64,000 nucleotides of DNA from DYGX01 sp035325905 (GTDB lineage: Bacteria; Chloroflexota; Anaerolineae; Aggregatilineales; Aggregatilineaceae), in the NCBI GenBank assembly GCA_035325905.1, contig DAOKYY010000008.1, positions 1 through 64,000 of the forward strand, written 5' to 3'. This document shows, one piece after another, positions 33,820-41,078 of this stretch (its first letter is position 1; every line of letters starts with the position of its first letter). A model generated the notes under the pieces. That model did not search any database. It was not told the origin of the DNA and saw only the letters and a program-made list of their open reading frames with translations. The position numbers were made by a program, and so were the translations under genes.

Positions 33820-35114
33820 CGCCTGGCGCGCTGCCCGGCCCGGACGACATTGCGCGGCGCGAGCTGCCGAACGGCGCGGTGATCCTCGCGCGCGAAAACC
33901 CGCACGCGCCGTCCGTCGTGATCGCGGGGTCGGTCCACGCCGGGAGCGTGTTCGACCCGCCCGAACGCCTGGGGTTGGCGGCGTTCGTCTCGGCAAGCTT
34001 GCTGCGCGGCACGACGACGCGTGATTTCGCGGCGATCCACGAGCTATTGGAGGGGAACGGCGCGAGTCTCAGCATTAGCGGCGGGCTGCACACCGCGGGC
34101 TTCAGTGGCAAGAGCCTCGCCGAAGACCTCGCGCTGCTGCTCGATCTGGCGAGCGACAGCCTGCGCCGCCCGGCCTTTGACCTGGCTCAGGTCGAGCGAC
34201 TGCGCGGCGAGATGATTACCGGGCAGAAAATCCGCGAGCAGGATACGCGCTACCTCGCGGGGCGGACGTTTCGGGCGCTAGCCTACCCGCCGGACCATCC
34301 GTATAGCCGCCCGTCCAGCGGGACGCTGGATACGCTGGCGGCAATCGACCGGGATGATTTGCGCGACTTTTACCGGCAGCACTACGACCCGCGCGGGCTG
34401 ATCGTGGTGATCGTCGGGGCGGTCGAGCCGGACGCTGCCCTTGACGCAGCGGAACGCGCGTTCGGCGATTGGGCAAACGGGACGGCGTCACGCTCGATTG
34501 CCGTGCCGGATGCGCCGCCGCTGGTCGAGGCCGCCAGCGAGACGGTGCGGGTGCCTGGCACGAGCCAGGCTGACCTGGTGCTGGGCGTTCCTGGCCCGGC
34601 GCGCTCGGCGGAAGACTGGCACGCGGCCAACCTGGCGAACAATGTGCTCGGCGTGTTTGGCATGTACGGCCGGATCGGGGCCGAGGTGCGCGAGAAACGC
34701 GGGCTGGCGTACTACAGTTACAGCCACCTGGACGGCGGCCTGGGTCCCGGCGCATGGCGCGTCGTGGCGGGGGTGGACCCGGCGAACGTCGAGCAGGCGG
34801 TTGGCGCTATTCGGGCGGAAATCCGCCGGCTGCTCGATCACGGTGTGACCGGCGACGAGCTGGCCGACAGCAAAGCGAATTTCATCGGGCGGCTCCCGCT
34901 TCAACTGGAGCGCAACGAAGGTGTCGCCGGGGCGATCCTGTCGATGGAACGCTACGCGCTGGGCCTCGATTACCTGGAGCGTTACGCCCGGACAATCGAG
35001 GCCGTTTCGGCGGAAGCGGTGGTCGCGGCGGCGCGCCGCTACCTGGACGCCGACCGCACCGCGCTGGCAATCGCCGGGCCACCCCTGGCGCTGGGCGAGG
35101 GGGGGCGCGCGTGA
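33816..35114 (+). CDS. M16-family peptidase-like subunit, zinc motif absent
   Basis: A 432-residue M16 homologue. At the place of the HxxEH motif the sequence reads LAAFVSASLLRGT, so neither zinc histidine nor the catalytic glutamate is present. The C-terminal half keeps the substrate-closing segment REKRGLAYYSYSHLDGG, typical of the non-catalytic partner. Overlap with the preceding active subunit (ATGA) supports a heterodimer in which this chain helps to hold the substrate. Its TGA also overlaps the acpS start by one base. Confidence 0.92.
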   Translation: MTPGALPGPDDIARRELPNGAVILARENPHAPSVVIAGSVHAGSVFDPPERLGLAAFVSASLLRGTTTRDFAAIHELLEGNGASLSISGGLHTAGFSGKSLAEDLALLLDLASDSLRRPAFDLAQVERLRGEMITGQKIREQDTRYLAGRTFRALAYPPDHPYSRPSSGTLDTLAAIDRDDLRDFYRQHYDPRGLIVVIVGAVEPDAALDAAERAFGDWANGTASRSIAVPDAPPLVEAASETVRVPGTSQADLVLGVPGPARSAEDWHAANLANNVLGVFGMYGRIGAEVREKRGLAYYSYSHLDGGLGPGAWRVVAGVDPANVEQAVGAIRAEIRRLLDHGVTGDELADSKANFIGRLPLQLERNEGVAGAILSMERYALGLDYLERYARTIEAVSAEAVVAAARRYLDADRTALAIAGPPLALGEGGRA

Positions 35115-35506
35115 TGCTGCGGATTGGCGTAGACCTGATCGAAGTCGAGCGTGTCGAGCGAGCGATGGCGCGGCACGGCGAGCGGTTCTTCCGGCGCTTC
35201 TTCACCGCGCGCGAGCGGGCTGAGTGTAACGGCGTCGCGTCCAAGCTGGCGGCGCGCTTCGCGGCGAAAGAAGCTGCGGCGAAGGCGCTGGGCTGCGGGA
35301 TCGGCGTGGTGCGCTGGATTGACATCGAGATCGAGTCCGAAGCGAATGGCCGCCCGCGTCTGATTCTGCACGGCGCAGCCCAGGAGCGCGCCGCTGCGCT
35401 CGGTCTGGCCTTGTGGGAGGTGAGTCTGAGTCATACACATGAGCACGCGATCGCGTTTGTCACGGGGCTGGCTGCGCCGGTTGCGCCAGAGCGCCCGGCG
35501 GAGTAG
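35114..35506 (+). CDS. acpS: Holo-[acyl-carrier-protein] synthase
   Basis: A 130-residue phosphopantetheinyl transferase that converts apo-ACP into holo-ACP using coenzyme A. The magnesium-binding residues are D7 in IGVDLIEVERV and E53 in ARFAAKEAAAKALG, both within perfect family motifs. The start is ATG 35114, sharing one base with the peptidase stop (TGATG); a GTG at 35111 is the alternative. It is the third gene of the M16 operon, so fatty-acid priming is expressed together with the peptidases. Confidence 0.94.
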   Translation: MLRIGVDLIEVERVERAMARHGERFFRRFFTARERAECNGVASKLAARFAAKEAAAKALGCGIGVVRWIDIEIESEANGRPRLILHGAAQERAAALGLALWEVSLSHTHEHAIAFVTGLAAPVAPERPAE

Positions 35507-35535
35507 TTGGCGGTCCGGCCCTGGCGCGGTATAGT
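35507..35535 (+). promoter_or_regulatory. Promoter of the cobalamin-riboswitch transcript
   Basis: TTGGCG (35507-35512), 17 bp, TATAGT (35530-35535), starting directly after the acpS stop. The start point near 35542 lies just before the aptamer. Confidence 0.6.
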
Positions 35536-35552
35536 CACGTTTACAACCAAAT

Positions 35553-35679
35553 AGCAGGTTTCAGGTGATCGGCCGCCCGGAAGCGGCGATCACACCGGGG
35601 GAAGCCGGTCAAAGTCCGGCGCTGTCCCGCAACTGTAGTGCGTGTACTCTACGCGCAGAGCCAGATCACCCGCCTGAAG
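35553..35679 (+). promoter_or_regulatory. Cobalamin (B12) riboswitch aptamer
   Basis: The core matches the cobalamin riboswitch consensus: GGGGAAGCCGGTCAAAGTCC, then CGCTGTCCCGCAACTGTA, and a B12-box-like AGCCAGATCACCCGCCT at 35659-35675. Outer pairing CAGG (35555-35558) with CCTG (35673-35676) and GGTGATC (35564-35570) with GATCACC (35664-35670) closes the structure. It precedes a terminator and then the secreted toroid gene at 35799, so cobalamin presumably switches that gene off. Confidence 0.93.
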
Positions 35680-35738
35680 CTGAGCGAGACTCATCTCTCG
35701 TGGACTGGAGGTGGCGCGATTGCCTGTATGAAGCTGTG

Positions 35739-35767
35739 CGCCTTCCCTCGGAAGGCGTTTTGTTTTG
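35739..35767 (+). terminator. Expression-platform terminator of the B12 riboswitch
   Basis: CGCCTTCC (35739-35746) and GGAAGGCG (35750-35757) form an 8-bp stem with a 3-nt loop, followed by TTTTGTTTT. Upstream GGCGCG (35713-35718) can pair with TGCGCC (35737-35742), which would break this stem and act as antiterminator. Control is therefore by transcription termination. Confidence 0.82.
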
Positions 35768-35798
35768 GATTTGCGCCGATAAGAAGGAGCAGCGAACG

Positions 35799-36743
35799 AT
35801 GAAACGGATTCTCTCCGCTCTGCTGGTTGGTATTCTTGCGCTGGCATTTGATGGCAGCGCGTTCGCGCAGGAAACCGGTGATCCGGTGGATGCGGCGCTC
35901 GGCTTTTTGCGGACGGCTCAGAATGACGATGGCGGCTTCTCGAACGGGTTTGCGCCGGAGAGCGATCTGGGCGCGACCGCCGACGCCGTGGTCGCGATCG
36001 CGGCGGCGGGGCAGGACCCCGGCGACTTTGTGGCGGGCGAGGAAGCCACTCCGCTCTCGGCGCTAGAAACGCAGCTTGAGGCGGGCGTCGCCGAAGGCGC
36101 GGGCCAGCTCGCCAAGATCGTCACCGCGCTGGCGGCGGCGGGCGTCGAGGCGAGCGAATTTGGGGGGCGCGACCTTCCGGCAGAGCTGCTGGCGCTCCAG
36201 GCCGAGGATGGCGTTTTCGGGATGGGCGCCTTCGATCACTGTCTGAGCCTGATCGCGCTGCAAAACGCGGGCGTTGAGCGGCCGGAGGGCGCTGTCGAGG
36301 CGCTGGTCGCCGCCCAGAACGAGGACGGCGGCTGGGGCTTCATGGCCGGGCAGGCGTCCGATACGAACACGACCGGGTTGTGCCTTCAGGCGCTGGCGCG
36401 CGAAGACACCGACGAGTCCGTGAGCGCGGCGCTGGACTATCTGGCCCGAATTCAGAACAAGGACGGTGGCTGGCCGTATCAGACCCCCAGCGACTTCGGC
36501 ACGCTGAGCGATGCCAGCTCCACCGCAATCGTGATCCAGGCGCTGGCCGCGCTGCGCGAGGACCTCGCGGACTGGAATGACCCGCAGGACTTCCTGCTCA
36601 GCCTGCAAGAAGAAAGCGGCGCTTTCCGCTATCAGGACGAGGTGCCGGGCGACAATATCCTGGCGACCATCGCCGCCATCCCGGCGTTGGCGGGCGTGCC
36701 GCTCAACGACTGGGCGCCGGAGCCAGAGGCCGGGCAGCGCTGA
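35799..36743 (+). CDS. Secreted alpha-toroid (prenyltransferase-repeat) protein under B12 control; candidate cobalamin-binding protein
   Basis: A 314-residue secreted protein: the signal peptide spans about 1-24 (MKRILSALLVGILALAF, cleavage near AFAQ). The mature part consists of helical repeats each carrying a Q-x-x-D/E-G-G/x-W/F motif: QNDDGGFSNGF (41), QAEDGVFGMG, QNEDGGWGFM, QNKDGGWPYQ and QEESGAFRYQ. This is the fold of prenyltransferase beta subunits, terpene cyclases and the N-terminal domain of intrinsic factor/transcobalamin. The cyclase DxDD motif is not seen, and secretion argues against a cytoplasmic prenyltransferase. Because a B12 riboswitch controls it, capture of cobalamin outside the cell is the best guess. 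The C-terminal beta domain of animal transport proteins is missing. ATG 35799 follows AAGGAG. Confidence 0.88.
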   Translation: MKRILSALLVGILALAFDGSAFAQETGDPVDAALGFLRTAQNDDGGFSNGFAPESDLGATADAVVAIAAAGQDPGDFVAGEEATPLSALETQLEAGVAEGAGQLAKIVTALAAAGVEASEFGGRDLPAELLALQAEDGVFGMGAFDHCLSLIALQNAGVERPEGAVEALVAAQNEDGGWGFMAGQASDTNTTGLCLQALAREDTDESVSAALDYLARIQNKDGGWPYQTPSDFGTLSDASSTAIVIQALAALREDLADWNDPQDFLLSLQEESGAFRYQDEVPGDNILATIAAIPALAGVPLNDWAPEPEAGQR

Positions 36744-36760
36744 CTGTCGCTGATTTCTTC

Positions 36761-36790
36761 GAACGAGGCGTGCCGCGCCTCGTTCTCTTT
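36761..36790 (+). terminator. Terminator of the B12-controlled gene
   Basis: A 10-bp perfect stem GAACGAGGCG (36761-36770) and CGCCTCGTTC (36776-36785), followed by TCTTT, 18 nt after the stop codon. Confidence 0.8.
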
Positions 36791-36827
36791 ATTGCTGATC
36801 GCCGCTCGAAGATAGGCTGCCTCGCAC

Positions 36828-36856
36828 TTGTGGACGGGGTAGGGCGCGGCTACAAT
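36828..36856 (+). promoter_or_regulatory. Promoter of the threonine dehydrogenase gene
   Basis: TTGTGG (36828-36833), 17 bp, TACAAT (36851-36856). The leader before the start codon is about 45 nt. Confidence 0.6.
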
Positions 36857-36907
36857 GGGACAAAAGTTACTGTCGTTCTTTCCACATCCAAGAAGGGTTT
36901 TTGCAGC

Positions 36908-37960
36908 ATGACTCATTCTATTCCCGACAGGATGAAAGCCGTAATCAAGCCTGGCCCCGGCCCCGGTCTCGAAATGGTCGAGCTACCGGTGCCCGAGATC
37001 AAGCCGGGCGAGGTGCTGGTGCGGGTGCGCGCCGCGTCGATTTGCGGCACGGACCTGCACATTTACCGCTGGGACGAGTGGGCGCAGGGGCGCATCAAGC
37101 CGCCGCTGATTGTCGGTCATGAGGTGACGGGCGAAGTCGCGGCGCGGGCGCCGGACGTGACCAGCGTCGCCGTGGGCGACCCGGTGTCGCTGGAAAGTCA
37201 CGTCGTGTGCAACGAGTGCTTTTACTGCCGGACCGGGCGCGAGCACATCTGTGAGCGCACGCAGATCATCGGCGTGGACCGTGACGGCGGCTTTGCCGAG
37301 TACATCGCTATCCCGGCGCAGAACGCCTGGCGCAATGCGCCCGATCTCCCGCTGCGAATCGCCGTCCTCGAAGAGAATTTTGGCAACGCAGTGCACACCG
37401 CCATGGCGCAGGACGTGTCGGCGAAATATGTGCTGGTGACGGGCTGTGGACCGGTTGGTATTATGGCGATCGCGGTGGCGAAGGCGGCGGGCGCGCGCAA
37501 GGTCTTTGCGACGGATGTCAGCGATTATCGCCTGGCGATGGCGGCCAGCGCGGGTGCGGACCTGACGCTCAACGTCGGGGAAGTGGACGTCGTGGCGGCG
37601 CTGCTGGACGCGACCTGCCACGAAGGCGTGGATGTGCTGCTCGAAATGTCCGGCGCGCCTAGCGCGATCGATCAGGGATTCGCCGTGCTCAAGGCAGGCG
37701 GCGAGGCCGCCCTGCTGGGTCTGACACCCGGCCCCTTCACGTTCGACCTGAACCAGCACGTCGTGTTCAAGGGCGCGGTCGTGCGCGGCATTGTCGGGCG
37801 CCGGCTGTGGGACACCTGGTACCAGACGCGCGGCCTGCTGGAATCCGGCGCGGTCGATCTCAGTGAGTTGGTGACGCACGAGTTCGCGCTGGAGGATTTC
37901 GACGAGGCGTATCGCGTTTTCATGAGCGGCGAGAGCGGCAAGATCATGTTCCACCTTTAG
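36908..37960 (+). CDS. tdh: Zinc-dependent alcohol dehydrogenase, L-threonine 3-dehydrogenase-like
   Basis: A 350-residue medium-chain dehydrogenase. The catalytic-zinc region ICGTDLHIYRWDEWAQGRI (about 45-63) is the fingerprint of L-threonine 3-dehydrogenase, with C46, H71 and E72 as likely zinc-site residues. The structural zinc site has C101, C104, C107 and C115 (CNECFYCRTGREHIC). The coenzyme motif is VTGCGPVGIMA near 179-189. It would oxidise threonine to 2-amino-3-ketobutyrate. The partner lyase gene (kbl) is not next to it, so a related polyol substrate cannot be excluded. ATG 36908 is preceded by GAAGGG. Confidence 0.85.
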   Translation: MTHSIPDRMKAVIKPGPGPGLEMVELPVPEIKPGEVLVRVRAASICGTDLHIYRWDEWAQGRIKPPLIVGHEVTGEVAARAPDVTSVAVGDPVSLESHVVCNECFYCRTGREHICERTQIIGVDRDGGFAEYIAIPAQNAWRNAPDLPLRIAVLEENFGNAVHTAMAQDVSAKYVLVTGCGPVGIMAIAVAKAAGARKVFATDVSDYRLAMAASAGADLTLNVGEVDVVAALLDATCHEGVDVLLEMSGAPSAIDQGFAVLKAGGEAALLGLTPGPFTFDLNQHVVFKGAVVRGIVGRRLWDTWYQTRGLLESGAVDLSELVTHEFALEDFDEAYRVFMSGESGKIMFHL

Positions 37961-37976
37961 CTGGCGGACGCGCTCG

Positions 37977-38303
37977 CTACCATGCGCCCGCCGCATCACG
38001 ATCGTCTAAATGATTAAGATCATCGAGCAGCGCCTCGATCTCGCCCGGATCGAGGCGCTCAAGATCGTCCTGGGTTGGCTCCAGCGCGATCGGCGGCGCT
38101 TCCAGGTCATACGCTGGCGTGACGACCTCATACCCCTGCTCCCAGGCCCACAGGCAGAGCAGCTCGATGTCTTCCATGAGCAGCGGGCCGCTGCCTGCAC
38201 GCGGACCGCGCGCCAGGACGATCTTCTGCGCCTCGGTGCCATCGCCCCAGTAGAGCGTCAGGTAGCCGTCGTCGCCGATAGCGATGTACGCAGGCTCGGT
38301 CAC
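37977..38303 (-). CDS. Small acidic protein downstream of the metallopeptidase-like gene
   Basis: A protein of about 108 residues that I do not recognise. It begins near TEPAYIAIGDDGYLTLYWGD and has an acidic tail (LDPGEIEALLDDLNHLDD). There is no signal peptide or membrane helix. The start is uncertain: GTG 38303 is chosen, with GTG 38327 or 38336 possible, which would overlap the end of the upstream gene. The upstream part of the same frame is only a shadow of that gene. Translational coupling with the metallopeptidase-like protein suggests the two work together, for example as enzyme and inhibitor or partner; inference only. Confidence 0.6.
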   Translation of the reverse strand: MTEPAYIAIGDDGYLTLYWGDGTEAQKIVLARGPRAGSGPLLMEDIELLCLWAWEQGYEVVTPAYDLEAPPIALEPTQDDLERLDPGEIEALLDDLNHLDDRDAAGAW

Positions 38304-38310
38304 GACGCGC

Positions 38311-39081
38311 TCATCCGAACAGGTCACGCCGGACACGCTCTTCGACCGCGTCGTCGAGTCTCCGGTACCAGGGGTGAGCGGCGCCCAGGGCAAGGAAGTA
38401 GTCGCGCACGAAGATGAACCGGGTGGGGGATGTCTCCCACAGATAGGTGGCGGGCATGGTCTGGTCAAGCGGCCAGAGCCAGGCGCGCTCGTCGCGCACG
38501 GAATGCACGAAGTACCGCACCATCTCTGCCAGGTCCTCACCGGGATTGGTGCTGACATCACGCGAATCCACCGGCAGAGTTTCCCATGGGCCGGGGCGAG
38601 GCAGGCGACCCTGCTGGCGCGGATGCCGCCACTCCCCGTCGATCAGGCGCCAGTCCAGGCCCGGCCGCGTGCAGAACTGCTTTTCGTACGGCCAGTCGCG
38701 GTATTCATTCGAGGCGTGCGTGGCTTCGTGCAGGAAGACGCGGTACAGCACGGACGTGTCCGCGCCGGGATCGCCGATCCGCAGCCAGCCGTGACCGAAG
38801 CCGCCTTCCCCATGCGACCGATCCAGCCAGACGCGCAGCGGGTGAGCCAAAAACGGCCCGTAGAAGCGCGGGCCGAGCAGGTCGAGCGTGTCGTCGAGCA
38901 GAGCCAGCTCGTCGTCGCGCCAGGGACGGGCGTCCGGCTGCACGTCGGCTTCCACTGCGTGAACCCCGTAATGGCGCTCGAGGCGCGCAGCCAGCGCCGC
39001 CCGCTCCCCCGCGCCAGCTGGCTCCGGGCCACGCACGAGCCGGATCAGCCATTTCCACAGCGAGCCATCGTGATCGCTCAT
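38311..39081 (-). CDS. HEXXH putative metallopeptidase
   Basis: A 256-residue soluble protein with a zincin motif HEATH at H118-E119-H122 in YRVFLHEATHASNEYR. A downstream GEDLAEMVRYFVHS (about 189-202) has the spacing and shape of the third-ligand glutamate helix of gluzincin-like peptidases. The rest is not recognisable to me. No signal peptide. The start is ATG 39081; an upstream in-frame ATG 39099 adds six residues. The gene is divergent from the USP/DUF389 gene and precedes a small acidic protein. Peptidase activity is inferred from the motif only. Confidence 0.8.
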   Translation of the reverse strand: MSDHDGSLWKWLIRLVRGPEPAGAGERAALAARLERHYGVHAVEADVQPDARPWRDDELALLDDTLDLLGPRFYGPFLAHPLRVWLDRSHGEGGFGHGWLRIGDPGADTSVLYRVFLHEATHASNEYRDWPYEKQFCTRPGLDWRLIDGEWRHPRQQGRLPRPGPWETLPVDSRDVSTNPGEDLAEMVRYFVHSVRDERAWLWPLDQTMPATYLWETSPTRFIFVRDYFLALGAAHPWYRRLDDAVEERVRRDLFG

Positions 39082-39182
39082 CGCCGGACCTGCCTCCACT
39101 GTATCCCGGCCCCATAATAAGCCGATCGTGCCGGGAGCGCCATCCCACCCCAGGCCCAGCCACGCCGCCTGCCCGCCCGGAA

Positions 39183-39210
39183 TTGCGCCGATCTGCCAAA
39201 ATCATACAAT
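39183..39210 (+). promoter_or_regulatory. Promoter of the USP/DUF389 gene
   Basis: TTGCGC (39183-39188), 16 bp, TACAAT (39205-39210), 30 bp before the start codon. Confidence 0.55.
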
Positions 39211-39240
39211 CCACAAGTGAATCTCAGGAGAACGCTGACT

Positions 39241-41055
39241 ATGCCGGACATCGCATCGGGCGAATCGCCGCCTCGCGCGCGGCGCGTGCTTGTGCCCGTC
39301 TCGAACCCGGAGACTGCGCCGGGCCTGCTTCATCTGGCCTGGACGTTAGCCGACCGGCAGCAGGGCCACGTGATCGCGCTGTACGTCACGCTCGGCGACA
39401 CGGAAATAGACGATGACGCCATCGAGGAATTGTCCAAGATTGTGGAGCGCGAGCGCGGGGCGGGCGTCGATGCCGAGCTGATGACGCGGTCGGCGCCGAC
39501 CGTCGCGCGCGGCATCCTCGAAGTGGCGCGCGAGCAGGGCGTCTCGCTGGTGGTCCTGGGCTTTCAGGCGGGCCGGGGCGAGGAGCAGGTCGGCCCGATT
39601 GTTGATTCAGTGGCGCGCACAGCGCCCTACGATCTCGTCGTGTTCCGTAGCCGCAGCCGCCAGCACGTGACGCTCGACGAGATCAAGCGGGTCGTCATGC
39701 CGCTGGACGGCAGCGATAACGCCCGCGTCGCGGCGCGAATGGGGGTTCAGCTCGCCGAGGCGTACCAGGCCGAGCCGGTCGCGATCTACGTTCAAACGGA
39801 CCCGCGCCTGCCCACGTGGCACGGCCAGGCGCGGATCGACGCCTCGCTGGCGCGACTGTCCCCCGATGATGCCCGCCGCGTGCGGCGTCAGGTCGTGGTG
39901 GCGCGTGACGTGGTTCAGGCGCTGGCGGCGCGCGTGGACGAGCACGATCTGGTTGTAATCGGCTTTTCCGAGCGCAGCCCGCGCGATCGCTGGATTCTGG
40001 GAGACGTGCCGCAGGAAACGCTGGCGTCGGCGCCCGGCCCGGTGATTGTCGTCAAGCAGGCCATCAGCGAGGATTCCAGCGAGGCCGAGCGGATGGGGCG
40101 CCGGCTGTTGGCGCAGTTCTCGCCGCGCCTGACGCCCGCGGAACGCACTGAGGTCCAGCGACGCGCCGCCGAGATGAGCCTGCACGGCATCAACTTCTAT
40201 GTGCTGATGGTCTTCTCGGCTCTGCTGGCGAGCTTCGGCGTACTGCAAAACAATGTCGGGGTCATTATCGGCGCGATGCTGGTGGCGCCGATGCGTGACC
40301 CGCTCATGGCTTTCGCCGCCGGGCTGGTGCAGGGCCATCTGCGGCTCATGCGCGACGCGGCGGTTACGGTGGTATTCGGTATCGGGATTGGCCTGCTCGT
40401 CAGCGCGGGGCTGGGCCTGGTGTACCCCATCGACGTGCCAACGCGCGAAATGTTGGCCTGGGGCAAGCCCTCGCTGCTTGACATGGGTGTGGCGCTGGCG
40501 GCGGGAGCAGTCGGGGCCTATGCCCTGGCGCGCAAAGACATCGCCTCGGTGCTGGCGGGGGTCGCCGTGGCGGTGTCGCTAGTTCCGCCGCTGTGCACGA
40601 TCGGCCTGGCGCTGGCCTTTGGCGACGAGGCCCTGGCGCTCGGCTCGTCGCTCTTGTTTGCGTCGAACATCGTCAGCATCAGCTTGGCCGGGGCCGCTAT
40701 TTTTGTCTGGCTAGGGATTCGCCCGATTCGTACCAGCTCAACGCTGCCACACTGGGTGATCTCGCTGGCCGTGCTGGCGTTGCTGGCCGTTCCACTGGCG
40801 CGCGCGTTTGTCGAAGTGATCCGCCTGGAGCAGCAGACCAGCACTACCCGCAACGTGCTGGCCGAACAGTTTGAGGGCGGCGAGGTCCTCGAAGTCGAGC
40901 TGACCGCCGGGGACCCGTATGAGGTGCGTGCCACGATCCGCAGTGTCGAGTGGCTGACCTCGCTCGACGTGCAGGAGGCGCAGGATGCGCTCCGCGACGC
41001 GCTCGGCCAGGACGTCGCGCTAGAACTGACCAATGTGCGCGCCATCGAACCGTGA
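39241..41055 (+). CDS. Tandem universal-stress-protein domains fused to a DUF389 membrane domain
   Basis: A 604-residue fusion. Residues about 14-140 and 147-278 are two USP-like alpha/beta domains (RRVLVPVSNPETAPGLLHLA and IKRVVMPLDGSDNARVAARM); the second ends in a GFSERSPRDRWILGD-like nucleotide loop. Residues about 315-525 are a DUF389 region with some six helices, starting LHGINFYVLMVFSALLASFG and including VGVIIGAMLVAPMRDPLMAF. A short soluble C-terminal domain follows. The combination suggests ATP or another nucleotide sensed in the cytoplasm controls a membrane transporter or channel. ATG 39241 follows AGGAG; GTG 39217 is less likely. Confidence 0.87.
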   Translation: MPDIASGESPPRARRVLVPVSNPETAPGLLHLAWTLADRQQGHVIALYVTLGDTEIDDDAIEELSKIVERERGAGVDAELMTRSAPTVARGILEVAREQGVSLVVLGFQAGRGEEQVGPIVDSVARTAPYDLVVFRSRSRQHVTLDEIKRVVMPLDGSDNARVAARMGVQLAEAYQAEPVAIYVQTDPRLPTWHGQARIDASLARLSPDDARRVRRQVVVARDVVQALAARVDEHDLVVIGFSERSPRDRWILGDVPQETLASAPGPVIVVKQAISEDSSEAERMGRRLLAQFSPRLTPAERTEVQRRAAEMSLHGINFYVLMVFSALLASFGVLQNNVGVIIGAMLVAPMRDPLMAFAAGLVQGHLRLMRDAAVTVVFGIGIGLLVSAGLGLVYPIDVPTREMLAWGKPSLLDMGVALAAGAVGAYALARKDIASVLAGVAVAVSLVPPLCTIGLALAFGDEALALGSSLLFASNIVSISLAGAAIFVWLGIRPIRTSSTLPHWVISLAVLALLAVPLARAFVEVIRLEQQTSTTRNVLAEQFEGGEVLEVELTAGDPYEVRATIRSVEWLTSLDVQEAQDALRDALGQDVALELTNVRAIEP

Positions 41056-41078
41056 CGCGGCGCGCTTCGGGAGATGGC

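Noticed and set aside
35565..35798. In-frame extension upstream of the B12-controlled gene
   Set aside because: It passes through the riboswitch aptamer and terminator; the real start at 35799 has a good ribosome-binding site and begins a clear signal peptide.
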